Origin: Panagrolaimus kolymaensis
Taxonomy: Eukaryota > Nematoda > Chromadorea > Rhabditida > Panagrolaimidae
Direction of reading: 5' to 3'
Length of the DNA: 64,000 nucleotides
NCBI GenBank assembly: GCA_028622995.1
Contig: JAJQJQ010000006.1
Span: forward strand, 558,001-622,000
A program made the translations under genes and the position numbers. Numbering within the stretch: the first letter of the stretch is position 1; the number at the start of each line of letters is the position of its first letter. This document shows positions 48,201-60,826 of the stretch, piece after piece. The notes under the pieces are model-generated. The model saw nothing but the letters and a program-made list of their open reading frames with translations, had not been told where the DNA came from and did no database searches.

Positions 48201-51200
48201 TTGGCAAATATTGCATGTGACCTATAAAAAATTTGGGTTTTTTTAAATTGCGGTCCAACATTTGTGGAGGATTAGTTACTTACTTGATAAGTTAAAGCTC
48301 CACATCCACAACTGGTATATTGTTGTTGAAGGGCTGGACAATTGCATCCTGAGGCAGCTGGGGCACAACCACATTGAGATTGTTGAATTCCAGCACAATC
48401 GCATTGTTGAACCTTTAAAAATTTTTTGAAAAAATTTAATAAGAAATTTTCAAAACTGAGAGGCTTTTTCTTAAAAGAAAAACTTTCAATAATTTCAGTA
48501 AAATTTAAAATTTTTTATAACTGTTACAAGACTTTTTAACTTTTGGCTTTATTTATCGAAACTGAATTTAATTATTTTTAAAGGTAAAATACCTTAAAGA
48601 AGTATGCTAAAATTTAATTTCTAAAACTGTAAAGTGATTTTTTTGAATTATTATTCAAAACTGAGAAGGCATAAATTATAAAGAAAAAACCTTAAAAAAA
48701 CGTGTCAAAAAATTAAGCATTCTTTAAAATTTGCATTTATTTTTTTTATGTTGATATTTTCAAAACTGCATAAGAAGTAAAAGGATGGGCAAAAACCATA
48801 GATGAAAAATTATAATAAATTTAGAAATTTTTAAAACTGTTTGATTTTTTTTAACCAAAACTGTAAAGAAATAATTTTTGTTTGAAAGCTAACAAAATTG
48901 CAGCAGCGGCATAAAAATTTATGTATTTTTAAAACTGTCAGTTTTGTTAAAATAATTGATTATCAAAACTGTATATATTTATTTAATAAAGAGAGGATTT
49001 TAAAAAAAGTTTAGTTGAATTTAAATTTTTAATTTTAAATTGGTTGGCCTCTCTTTTTTTTTTTCAAAACTGAAAGCCCCTTTTTTCGGTGGCGAAAGAA
49101 GAAGAAAACTTACTTGATTTTGTAATGCTTGACAATTGCATTGACTATTAGGTTGTTGTTGCTGCTGTTGTTGGGGTTGTTGTTGGACTTGAATTTGAAC
49201 GGGTTGAGGACAACATGAAGTTTGAGCTTGATAACAGCATTGTCGTTTAGCTCGAATTAAAACTTTACTTGAATTTTTGGGGGCAGCAACTTCATCGGGC
49301 TAAAAACAAATAAATAAATAATTATTTTTTTAAACTGTCACGAGAGTTTTTAGTAGCTTTTTATTATTTTTAAAATTAAATATATTTTTATAACTGACTT
49401 CCAGGTATAATGCAGGTAGTAAAAACTCTTTTATTTGTTAAATAAAGTTAAATTTAAAACTGCAGAAATCAATTTTTTTATCATTTTAGACTCCTCCGTA
49501 AATTAAAATAACCTTTGTTTTGAATTTTTTTAAACTTGGATTAAAAATTAATTTTGTTTTATTAAACTGGAAGTTGTTTAGGACGAATTATTTAAAAATT
49601 CTTCATATGCTTACGCAACTGTACTATTAGCTATTAAAACTGCTTTCGGAAAATATTTTTTTTATTCCCAAATTTGACACAACACACAAAACCCAATTAT
49701 TTAAGTTCATTGAAAATTATTTAATTTTGATTTTTTTAACTGTCTTGTATAATTTCTTGGGGACTCAAAATTATTAAGCGAGGCTCATAACTGATCATCA
49801 TTTAACACCCACTTTTTATAGTTTTTATAGTTACAAAATTAAACTGTCTTTCTCGTTTTTTTTAAACTTCATAACTATATAAATTTAAAATTCATTTTTA
49901 AAACTGATAACCATTTTAATATTTTTTACTAACTTTTTTAAGCCTTGGTAGCTCTAATTAAAGGGACATAGCTATTTCATGCCTTTTCAAAAATTTCGAT
50001 ACTGGGGCTGATAGGAACAGTTGGGGCGGCGCGTGTTTGAATTACCGTGTCACTTCTGTCTTACACGGTAATTCAAACACGCGCCTTACCAAGTGTAACT
50101 TTCAGTCCCCACTATCGAAATTTCAAAAAAGGCATGAAATAGCTATGTCCCTTTAAACTGAGTTCATAAACAAACATTGTTTTTAAAACTGTTGTTCGAT
50201 TTTTCAATGGTTTTTACTTTCCATCGTCATTCCCCTTCAAAATCCATGAATCTTTATTTTTTTTTGTTCATCTTTTTTCATGCTTGTAAACTTTCAAGCA
50301 CATGCAATTGACTTTTTTTTAGTCTTTTCTTCTTTTTTGTGCATTGCAATCCCCTCTTTTTCTTTTTTATTATTATGAGTAAGTCCTTTTTTAAAGTGCT
50401 ACTCTTGACGACGGTTTATTTTTTTTTTAGTTGGTCAAAAAAAGAATTTTTTTGTTTTCTTGAGTTTGCATACTAGAGCAGCACAAAAAAAAAATGCAAG
50501 CGTGGGAATCATTGGTCAAGAAAGACAAAAAAATAAAAAAGCGAACTATTTTCTGCGCGATGGAGTTTCTTCTTCAAAAATAAAAAAAAATTCTTTAAAA
50601 AAAGCTTATCCTCCAACAATTGTTTTCTTTCTGATGAAATATATTTATTTTTTTTTGAAAGTAAGTATTTGCGAAAACAATGAATAAAAATAAAAAAATT
50701 TGTGCAAAAAAAAAATCAAAATCAGCTTTGACAATCGTTGTTTTGTTGTTATTGAAAATTTAAGAAGAAAAAAAATAAATGTAAGCTTCCCAAAAAAAGA
50801 ATCTTTTCTCTCTCTCTCTATTCTATATTTTTTGTTTTTTTGACGTTTTTTTTTTATTTAGAAGAATGTATCCAAAAAAAGACTGTGCTGTGCGCAAAGC
50901 TGTCAAAAAAAGGGATGATGCTAAATCCACGAAAAAAAAATCTCATCTCGTGGTTTCAAGGAATGTAAATAAAACTGACGCATCCATGTTTTTAGGGTGA
51001 TTCTTCCGAGCTTATCCCAGAGAAAAATATTTTAGAAAATAGTATTTAACTGAGTTTTAATAAAAAATCATAGTCTTATAAAAAATTAAACTAATATCTT
51101 TGATTTATGTATGTTTTATAATTTTATGTTTTTGAAGCTCTTGAAGAAAAAAAACAAATAAAATTTTTAACTGTGATCCAATTTTGGCTTTTGGGATCTT

Positions 51201-51812
51201 TGAGAAAATACATTCCAAAGCAAATTTTTGAAATGAAAGAGAAAACAAAATACTGACCACCAACGTGTTATTTATATTATTAAAACTGTCAAGTATGGCG
51301 AGAGTCCGATAATTTAGCTTCGCACTAATTATTTAAATTAAACTGAGAATGGGTGTATCTTTAGGGCTTTAAATTTTTTTAAATTACTTAGTATAAATAT
51401 TAATTTCAAAAAGTTATTATTAATAAACTGTAGTTGCAGGTGTGCGTTTAAAATCTACGATAAAATAATTTTCTTTATCTTTTTTTTAATAAAGAAATTA
51501 ATAATTTGTTTTATAAATTAAAAATGATATCACCAAAATTTTTAATTAATTTTCAAAACTGGAATAAGTTATGTGCCATGGCTCCATTTAAAGGAATAAT
51601 AAAAAAAATTTAAAAACTGCATACTTTTTGAGTTATTTAAAATAAAAAAATTTATTTACCTTTTCTTCAATGATTTTTGTTGATTTTTCTAAAGGTTTTA
51701 TCGTTGTTGTTGTCGATGTAGTTGCTGCTGATTCTTTAGCAGCAAAAGTAGTTCCAATAAAAAATAACACTGCTCCCAACAAAATAAAACTATTTAGCAG
51801 CCTTGGTTGCAT
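45276..51812 (-). CDS. ABU/PQN-like Cys/Gln-rich secreted protein, 12 exons
   Basis: Exons, minus strand in order: 51660-51812, 49114-49299, 48284-48412, 47928-48221, 46897-47034, 46791-46847, 46519-46731, 46194-46340, 46079-46135, 45958-46014, 45741-45884 and 45276-45605; 634 residues, every intron phase 0. A signal peptide (LLGAVLFFIGTTFAA) is followed by a Thr-rich stretch and a basic site before the first cysteines (RAKRQCC). The rest is repeats of C-x3-C-x3-C (CAPACMPSCTPQC, CQPSCESSC) alternating with poly-Gln/Asn. The C-terminus has a second basic site (CLRKRHR) and a Thr/Lys tail. This resembles C. elegans ABU/PQN proteins of the pharyngeal cuticle, which are secreted and disulphide cross-linked. 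Three 19-codon exons look like duplicated modules. Confidence 0.85.
47063..47368. mobile_element. hAT-like non-autonomous element, 306 bp, GC-extreme
   Basis: Terminal inverted repeats CAGTGTTGTTCC / CAGTGATGTTCC (one mismatch) flanked by the 8-bp target duplication GTCATAAC (47055-47062 and 47369-47376). The ends consist of degenerate CGCCCGTCGCCCGC-type repeats around an AT-rich core. It lies in intron 4 of the ABU/PQN gene. Long reading frames across it are a by-product of GC-richness and encode nothing recognisable. Confidence 0.9.
49958..50156. mobile_element. TTAA-flanked foldback MITE, 199 bp including target sites
   Basis: TTAA at both ends (49958-49961 and 50153-50156). The arms AGGGACATAGCTATTTCATG and its complement pair along almost the whole length, including GGCGCGTGTTTGAATTACCG, around a short loop (CACTTCTGTCTTA). 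It lies in intron 1 of the ABU/PQN gene. TTAA duplication is typical of piggyBac and Kolobok elements. A half copy lies at 4157-4240, about 1.8 kb from the THAP transposase start. Confidence 0.9.
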
Positions 51813-51988
51813 ATTTTTTTAAAAAGTAAAAATAAATTAATAAATCTGATAATTGTTTGTAAAAAGTTATTAAAAAAATTTAAAATCGCTTCGTTCTTTC
51901 TTTTTTTGGTTCAACGAAATTTGGAACACTGCAACAAATGGCTGATGTCGATTTAATTCAACACGAATATATTGGAGGATATCCAAGC
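51813..51988 (-). other. Probable 5'-UTR exon of the ABU/PQN gene
   Basis: On the minus strand an acceptor TTCGTTACAG|GC at 51989-51990 begins sequence of higher complexity that runs to the ATG at 51812 without another intron signal. It could be a cis-spliced leader, with its 5' exon to the right, or a spliced-leader addition site. Confidence 0.45.
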
Positions 51989-54900
51989 CTGTAACGAATA
52001 AATAATTTTAAATTTAATAAAAACTGAGTTCTTGGAATGTTCATATATATCGCGATTAACTGTCCCAGAGAAATTTATAAGTTGGAAAGGGCAAAAAATA
52101 AAAAATAAAAAAGTAAAACTGGATTAAAATATTCAAAATGGAATTTATTATTTAGTTTAAAAAATATTATTAATTTAAAACTGTTTTATCCGATTAAAGA
52201 GAAAAAAAACTCAAATAAACTGTGAACCATGTTGTCTTGATCCATTTTTAGTCCAATTTTTAACTGACAATTAATGTTTTATGCAATTAATTATTATTAT
52301 TATTATACTTAACAAAAAAAAGTTATAAGAAAATAAATTTATAAGAAAAAACTGCGGTCGAGTTGAGCAAACGGGATTGGTTAAGAAATAAAAAACTGGA
52401 GGATTTAGTGATAAATCATTATCATGCAAATAATTGCACTAAATCAATTTATGAAAGAAAAAATAGAGGAGGGTTTTGAGAAGAAAAAAACTGTATTCCT
52501 TTATAAATGTTGCAGCATTTATTTTGTAACTCAAATTTGTTAAATAAAATTTGGAAGTAAAAAAACCGTGGCAACCATTTTTTGTTCTTTAAATTTGGTC
52601 AGTAGTCTTTAGAAAATAATAATAATAAAAGGGAAAAAACTGTTGAAAAGTTTTTGTGACGAAAAAACAAAAACAAAAATAAACTGCAATATAACCTTAA
52701 TCATTGATAGAAATTTAAATATTAGAGAAAACTGTGCGTGTTCGTTGATGCAGGAAAGATATGAAGATAATACATTTTTTTTAAGGATCAAGCATAGTTA
52801 TTTTTAAAACTGTGAAAAAACGAAAAACCACAACCAAAAAAACACAAAAAGAATCTTATTTTTTTTTCTTCTTTTGTTTCAAATCGTAATAATTATTTCA
52901 AGCTAAAATACTAAATACATACATACCTTTCTCTTTACCCTTTTTTTTTACCTTGGAAGAAAAAGACTTTCCACTTAAGTTAAAAACAATAATGATTTTG
53001 TTCATTCTTTTATCTATCGAAGAAAACTCAAGAAACTCATCATCACTCACATATTTTTAGTTTTTCTTTCTATTTTATCTCCCGTTAATTTTTTATTTTA
53101 TTTTATTTTCAATGACCAAATATGTGAGTGTGCAAGTCGAAACTCGAGAAAGAAAGAAAAGAAACTAATGTTTTTAGTTTTTAAAGTGTTGAGAGGTTAA
53201 GCAAAAGCAGAAAGAAAAAAAAAGAACAAAAAAAAAAAAGCAGCGATCGAAGAAGGAGAAGAAGCTCGCTAGCTAGCTGCTACTACTAAAGCTTAAACGA
53301 GTGAGGGTAGTCGTCACATTATTCTTTTCTTCTTTTCTTTTTTTTTTTTGATTCCTAATCTAACTACTTTTTCACCTTAAAAACGATTGTCTCTCTCCCT
53401 TTTTTTGGTCGTCGTTGTCGTCGAAGATGAACAATGACGAAGATGGTGGAGGTTATGGTTTTGAGTTTTCATATGAATGATGATTATCGCTCGCAGAAGT
53501 ATGAAAAAAAAGAAAAAAAATGTTACAAATTCTAAGGAAAAAAAGTTGGTAGCGCAAAAAAAGAAGGGATGGTGATAAAAAAAACTGGAGATGAGTATTC
53601 CATAGTTCAATCAGAAAGAAATAATTACAAAATTTTTCTTAATGTTTTTATTTTTTTTTTAATATATAAACTGTGCATTTCTGCTTATTGATGAGGGGTA
53701 AAATTAAAACTGCATAAATATGATTAAGTTTGTTTAAGAATGTTAAAAAATGATCGCCTCATTTATTCCCAAAAAGGGTATAAAATTGCGTCAAAGTCTT
53801 TATCATTTTCATTAAAATTATTAAAAACTGCATCATAGTGTTTATAGTTTGTTGAATAACCATAAATATTTACACAACGAACAAAAAACTGGTAGAAGAA
53901 GAATTAGCAAAATTTAGAGAGAGAAAAAACTGGCATTGGTCGTATTGGTTTAAATAGAAAAACTTAGTTTAAAAAAATACTATGGATAAAAAGATAAATA
54001 AACTTTTTTATATTTCTAATTTATTATTAAACTATGAGCTCCAGAATTTATGTTTAATAAAAATATAAACTGTGCTGTTCAGAGTTTTGATCGAGTAAAA
54101 TTCGGAGATATCCAAATTAAAAACAAAAATAAAAAATAAAAATATACAAAAAAAAGAAGATTTTTTAAGTACAAGCAAATATGTGTTGCTGAAGATCAAA
54201 AAATTTTAGAGTAAAAATTAAAATAAATTATAAACTGTTCAGGTAAATGATTTACAAAAGTGATAAATAATTAAACTGATATAAAACACGGCGAAATAAT
54301 TAAGCATTTAAAATATTTGTTTTCATTAAGGACACCATTAACTATTTTTGGGATTGGTTCATTGATGACAAAAAATCTTCTTTTCTTTCTCACTTTCTCA
54401 AGTGGATGGTCAAACAAATAACAAGAGGCAACAAGCAAAAACTATTTTTCTCTGAGCAGCAAAAAATAAATAAAAAGTCAAAGAAAAAGGCGGAGATTTT
54501 CGTTTTCTTTTTCTTACCTACTCTTTTTTTTTTCTTCAAAAATATTGCGCAGAGACAAAAAAACCAAAATAAACGAAATAAAGCGAACGGATCAGAAGCG
54601 AAATAAAAAATCCCAGCTTTTACTTATTTTTTTGGGTTTCTTCTTTTTCTTTTTCTTTTTTGCCGCCACCGAAGTTGCTGACTGCTGCGTTTACTGATTT
54701 TTACTTTCTCTACCTTTTTTGGTCAAAAAATTTTTTTTGTGTGCAAGAAAAAGAAAGAAAAAAGCAAAAAGCACGTTAAATACTTTAAATTAACTTCGTC
54801 GTCGCCGATAATACCCATCCATTCCCTTCCAAAAAAGGAGAGAGAGAAGAGAAGCAAAAAAAATTTGGCGATCAAAAACGATAAAACAACAAGAAGCTGA

Positions 54901-57900
54901 TTGACGACGATGGAAGAAAAAGAAAAGAAAGGTTAACGAAATGATGAAAAAAATATTATATAAGTTAAAGAGTTAAAACGGCTTAATTTTTTTTTATGTG
55001 GATGGTTTTTAAGTCTCGAAGGTCTCAGAAGAAAAAAAATTAAGTAATTGAGTTAGTGAGTTAATGAGTAAAGGGTTAACTAACTAACTAACTCCGATAA
55101 AAAAATATAAAAACGATGAGATAAGTAAGTAAAGTAAAGAAGTATGGGTACGTGATGAAAGAGTTTAAAACATCAGCAGCGGCGGCTCAATAACCAAATA
55201 AGTCTCGATCGAGAAAGAAAAAAGAAAAGAAGTGAATGATGGGAATATAAAAAATAGTAATAAAATTAAAAAAAAGAGATTCGATTGAGTAATAATATTT
55301 TTTTTTTATTTGGGCTTTTTGAGAGGAAAAAATGTAATTAAAAGGAAAAAATTAGTAGGGGAAAGGAGTTAATAAAAATAAAATAAAATTTTTAAGTAAA
55401 AAGTAACTGTACGCAATTCTTGAATATTGAAAGTGAAATATTTACAACAAAGAAATTTTAAGTTTATTATTTGAAACTGGATTTTCTTTTCAGACCCATT
55501 ATTTTAACAATAGCCATAATTATGTACTTGGGAAATGACATAATAAATTTTTTTACAATAAAACTGGATTCTTCAAAAATTAATTTGATTTCTTTTATAT
55601 TAACAAAATTAAAGGAAAAAACTGAATTTCCTATTTGAATCGTTAGAAAAAAAAGCTTTTATTTTTTTAAACTGAAATTATTATCTTAAACACACTTTAT
55701 TTAGGCATAAATCTAAAAATCATTCAAACCCAAAAAAGTCAATCGTAAAATATTTTCGTTTGTTACAAAACTTAAAAAAGATCTTAAAGAAATTTATTTA
55801 CACTACCCATAATTTAAAGATTATCATAAAACTGTATAAATTGAGGACGTGATAATTTTTATGGCCTACAAATTTAATTTTTTTTAGCAGTTTTCGTTTT
55901 CTTAATTTTCTAAAGCTCATCAAAAAATTTTTTATTTAAATAATATCAAAAACTGTAGTAACGAAGTGACCGTCTTGCAAGTACAAACTCTAAATGTGAA
56001 GAAGAGAGAGAAAAAACTGGCAGCATTGAATCGGGGCGAATAAATTAACAAGGGGTTTTTTTGGATAGTAAAAACTGGGTTTTATTTTGGGACAGGGCTT
56101 AAAAAAAATTCGATAAAAACTGTATTAAAAATGTTTTCAGTGAACCATAAAATCTTTTTAAAGTGTAATCAGAAGTTTTTAAATATTTTTAAAATAAATA
56201 ATAAAACTGGAACTGCATGATTGCTCCCATCCTTATTGTTTAAAAAAAACTAAATTTCGAGCATACCATAAAATTAACTTTTATATATTGTTTCTAAAAA
56301 TAAATATAAATAAAATAAGTCCAACCCTCTTTTTTTTAAAAGAATGAGACAGTTTTTTAACTTGAACAAAAGAACCTCTCAGTCTCAGTCAGGCTCAGAC
56401 AATGACTGTGTTTTTTTTGAGTTAAAACCGAAAAAAGAAGCGTATTTCGCAATGATTTTTTTTAAGCCCGTAAAAGTCTATCAAAGACGATGATGGCTTA
56501 AAATGGAATGCGAGAAAAAAAAAGAAGTTAAGAGCTAGAAGCGATCAAGAGTTAGCTTGACGACGACGGGTGTCCTTGAGTCACTCATCATTCACTCCCT
56601 AACTTAAAAAAAAAAGAAGATTATGAGTAATTGTTTAAAACAAAAAATTCTAGACAATAGATGAGAAAACTTATGAAAGAACCAAAAAAATATCATGGAT
56701 GAGTAAGAAATAAAATAAAATGGGCTTAATTATTTTTTTGGTAATGTAACCGGTTAGTATTTTTATGATACATAATATATGGATACGAAACTGTAAATAA
56801 AGCGGCGGACAAAGAAAAATATAATATGGTAAAATAAAGGAAAATGAGGAAAAAGAAAAGGAGAAATTAAAAACTGAATCACTAAGACATTGGTGTGGGG
56901 AAAAAGAAAATTTTATATTTAAGAGGAAAAGCAATTAAACTGAAGCAAAACAATAAAAAGAAAATACATATTTAAAACAAAACTGGATTCAATCATTGAA
57001 ATAGGATAGTATTAACTGCATGTTGACGAGCTGTGGAAGTTACGGTCATATAAAAAAAGCATATTAGGAATAATTTCCTTTTAAACTGTACAACAATTTG
57101 GTCGGAAGAAAATATTAAAAAAAATATATATATAAGAATTATTTTAGAAGCGAGAAGAGTCAAGAGACAATGCAGCAAAAAATTAATAACAAAAAACTTT
57201 TAATTTTAAAAACTGAGGATGGTAGTCAATCATTTTAACTGCGGATATAACTGCGGAATTCATAAATTTTGTTATGGGAAACGCTTGAAATACAAAAGCA
57301 TATATGCAAATAAAAAAAATCTTTTAAGAAAAATAATTAATTTTTTAAGTTTATATGTAGTTGTTGAAAAAACTGCGATACATTGATTTTAGCGGATATT
57401 TTGATAATTTTTTTTAAAGCTTTTTGCTGATGTTTTTTTTGTAAATTTTTTTAAATTATAAAATAACAGCTGTTTTTTGCACCAAAATTTTTATAGAAAC
57501 CATGAAAATAATAATAAATGTTTTTGTTCAATAAACTGAGTACCGGGAATATGTCTGCCGTAAAGATATAAAAATTATGTAAAAATAAAGGAAGACATTG
57601 AAAAACTGCAATACCATGGCGTTGGATAGTAATAAAGTAAAAACTGTAATTCTGTTTATGAAAATTAAGAATAAATAAATAATTTCCATTTCACAAATAT
57701 AAAACTTTTTTTTAGTGTAAAACATAGCAAACTTTAGAGATAGAGAGAAAAAACTGGATAATAATTCAAGAGGTCAAGCTATTAGCAACGTTGCATAAAA
57801 TCTTTAAAAAAATTCCAAAACAAAGAAAACTGAAGACGTAGGTTTTAGACGGAGATCCATCAACAACGAAGACACAAAAAAACAATTGTAATTCGTTAAG

Positions 57901-59176
57901 GAAGATAAAAGTATAAAAATATTTTTGATAATTTCACCACCATAATCATTTTATGCATTCAAGATTTTTTATTTTTGTTAATTAAAATTTTAATGATTTT
58001 TAATAAAACTGTTGGTATCCTTTAAAAAAATTTATTTGAATCAAAACACAACGTTCTATCAAAGAATTTTTTTATATTGTATGTTTCATTTTTTAATGAT
58101 TATCTATCTGCTTTTGCGACTGCGTAAAGCTTTACTTTTTTACTTTTATCGTTCGTTTCTCGACTGAACACTTTTTTTGCTTTCCCTTTTTTGCTTTTTA
58201 ACTTTATTTCGACAAAAAAAATTATGTATTTTTTTAATAAATTTCAAAAAAAAACTGTGGCATCTTCCAAAGGTGTTAGTTCATTAATCAAAAATAAAAT
58301 TGACGATCAAGAATGCTTTAGAGCCTAACAACAATTTTAACTGACTTCCAATTTATCCGGCCAAAATTTTCTCTCTCTAGGAAATATTAAAATTGAACTT
58401 ACAAAGTTATAGCTAAACTTGATAAAAAAAACTGTAATTTTAATATAATCCAGGAGCAAGAAAATAACTGAGCATTAATGCCTTTTTTAAAAGAACTGTG
58501 ACGAGAAAAAAATGGCTTACAATAACCAATATCTTCGTCTTGTATGAGGGCTTTCAATTTTGCAACAAAAGAATTAACTGTAGAAATCGTTTTCAAGCGG
58601 ATAGCATACTCGAATTCAAAAAAAAATATATGAAAATTATAAACTGCATTATTCATTCAACCATTAATAATTGCTTGAACTTCAATTACATATTAAAACT
58701 ATTATTTCAATACAAAACGACAAAATTCAAAGTGTTAGCTAAAATATACTTACACTAAGTAATGTCATAGACTTTGTTTCGCGAATTTCACGTGGACATA
58801 TGTAGTTTTGCTTCGATAAGAAAAAATGGTTTTAAACTGTAAATAGCTTATTTTTTTGAAGTGGAGTAAACGAGCAAAATACAATACGTGACTTCCATAA
58901 TTAGTCGGCGTCGAAAAAGTAAAAGCAAAAAAAAATCGGTAGACTCAAAAAACCAAAAATGTAAACGCAAAAAAGGCAACAAAAAAAAGAACGAACATTT
59001 TTTTTGTTTTAACGTTTCTGTTCGAAAAAAGACACTCTTTTTGTGCACAAAAAATGAAACAGCAGCAACATACAAACATGAAGAAAAAAAAACCTTTACT
59101 TTATTTCCACTAATTTTTATTTAACCAAAAAATTTCTACATATATACAAAATATTGAAAATATTGTTTCATTGTTA
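51989..59176. other. Gene-poor stretch upstream of the ABU/PQN gene
   Basis: No exon could be supported. The content is motif array plus four motif-free islands, the strongest being at 52.85-53.6 kb with GATCGAAGAAGGAG, GCTCGCTAGCTAGCTGC and GTCGTCGTTGTCGTCG tracts. It may hold the promoter and a long 5' intron of the ABU/PQN gene, because the motif orientation continues unbroken from that gene. Confidence 0.5.
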
Positions 59177-60523
59177 TTATTGGTTGTTTCTTCTCTTTCG
59201 ATCTTCATTATTAATATAATCAATAATAGGCATTTGTTTTCCAACTTCATATAATGTATCATCTTCATCTTCAGTAGGTTTTAATAATGATGGATGTTGT
59301 TGAGAATCTTGCTTTTGTGATTGTGATGTTCGTTGTTTAGATGCTCCAGCTTCACCATCAGGCATTTCATCCTAAAAAAATAACAACAAATGAATATATA
59401 CATGACATGGAAGTTGGGATTTTGGATACAAGCAAATGTGAGACATATGTACATGAGGGAGACAAAAAATGGATAAATAAGGAACACCCAAAAGACAGAT
59501 AATAGCAGCTATAGGACTAAGAAATAAGCTTGTTAGTAACATGGAAAGTTAACGGACATGTTTTTAAGAAGCTTAAAAGCTTATAGGCAATTTCTATAGC
59601 CTCCAAATACCCATATAAAAAGGACGATGAAAACAGATATGAAAGCAACTATCGAAAGAGGAAATAAACATGCTAGTAACATGACAACAACATAAAGGAC
59701 ATCTTTTTAAGGAAGTATTTTAACCAAAGGATGATATTTCTAACAAAAATAAACTTACATCATCAGCTAATTCAATACCATCATTATTATTTCGTTTACT
59801 TTTCTCTTTTTCGCTTTTCTTTTGATTATTATCCATAGCTTTTGGAATTTTTGATGATCGATTTTCATCACTTCTTTTTCTTCCACCACCTTTCTTCTTC
59901 TGTTGTTGTTGTTGATCCGTTGTTTTTGGAAGTGTTCTTGTTTTGGTCGTCGTTGAAGGTTGTTTCTTAATATTTTCAGACTTTTTAAGTTTTGATTGTT
60001 GTTGATGACGAGAAGCTGTTGTTGCTGGTATTGCTGAAGATTGTTGTTCTTGTTGAGGATGTATATGTTTATTGTCATCATCTTTCGTTGTTGTTGGTTG
60101 TTTAGTTGATGGTGGAGGATTTTCATTTGATGATTTTTGTCGTCGTTTTTCATTACCTCCAACTTGATCATTTGAAGATTGATGTTGTTGTTGAATATCA
60201 GCTTTTGAATTGTTGGCCTAAAAGTTATATAAGTCTATTTTGTAATTTTTGATTAAAGCGATTCCATAGCTATAGCTGTAGGAAGCATCGACGCCCAATA
60301 CCGACTATGTCCAAAAAATGTAACAAACCTGTGCTTCTTGATTAGATGAATTTTGTTTTGTTGCATCATCATTTTTTATTGAATGTTGTTGTTGTTCATC
60401 TTTGGGTTTTTCACTTGATACATTTATTGATTTATCAGCTTTTGAGTTTCTTGATTGTTGTTGTCGTTGTTTTTGTTGCTTCTTCTTTTCTTTCTTTGAA
60501 TGACTTGAACAACAGCAACCCAT
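59177..60523 (-). CDS. Lys/Gln-rich protein with MGCCC lipid-anchor start
   Basis: Three phase-0 exons: 60329-60523 (65 codons), 59759-60217 (153) and 59177-59371 (64 plus stop), giving 282 residues. The start MGCCCSSHSKKEKKKQQKQR has Gly2 for N-myristoylation, three cysteines for palmitoylation and a polybasic stretch, the classic signature of plasma-membrane-anchored proteins. The rest is low-complexity Gln/Ser/Lys/Asn, probably disordered, with the strongly basic KKKGGGRKRSDENR. A more complex tail contains DEDDTLYEVGKQMPIIDYI, which could be a conserved binding segment. No domain recognised. Introns are short or moderate and lack the AAACTG motif. Confidence 0.75.
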
Positions 60524-60826
60524 TTTTTGTTTGAATCACAATAAATTTTGTCGTCGTTATTGGAATGGGAAGCTTGAAAATGAAGAAAAGAGATAAAATG
60601 AAAAAAATTTGCATAAATCGCTCTTCTGTATGTTTGCTTTTTTAATGAACTGGAATTGTTGAAATTTGCCAAATGATTATCTACTTTGAAGATGCCTAAT
60701 CTATTTTCTCAGTTTTACAACTAACATGAAGCAGAAATAAAAGGAAAAATCGACTCTTCAACGCCAAAAATGTTGTCTTCAAAGTTTATAAAAATAAATA
60801 CAATATAATTACAATACAAAGCATAA
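60524..60826. other. Short intergenic gap
   Basis: Between the kinase-like stop and the ATG of the MGCCC gene, both minus strand. Nothing recognisable beyond AT-rich sequence that probably includes the kinase 3' end signals (AATAAA-type on the minus strand near 60.79-60.8 kb). Confidence 0.5.

Larger units (their letters stand above)
45205..58842 (+). repeat. Polar AAACTG motif array, right domain
   Basis: AAACTG again on the plus strand from about 45.2 kb, through all larger introns of the ABU/PQN gene and the gene-poor stretch to 58.84 kb, then it stops. CAGTTT is rare (48949, 55888, 56350). Islands without the motif lie at about 50.2-50.95, 52.85-53.6, 54.3-55.38 and 56.3-56.75 kb. Confidence 0.8.

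Noticed and set aside
58399..58656. Minus-strand ORF with a complex-looking segment (FVAKLKALIQDEDIGY) and a GTAAG
   Set aside because: The only acceptor is a CAGTT array motif, there is no start or continuation, and no homology was recognised. Possibly a relic exon, but unsupported.
59767..60171. 134-codon Lys/Asn-rich minus-strand ORF
   Set aside because: Shadow of the exon 59759-60217, which reads through in another frame with matching splice phases on both sides.
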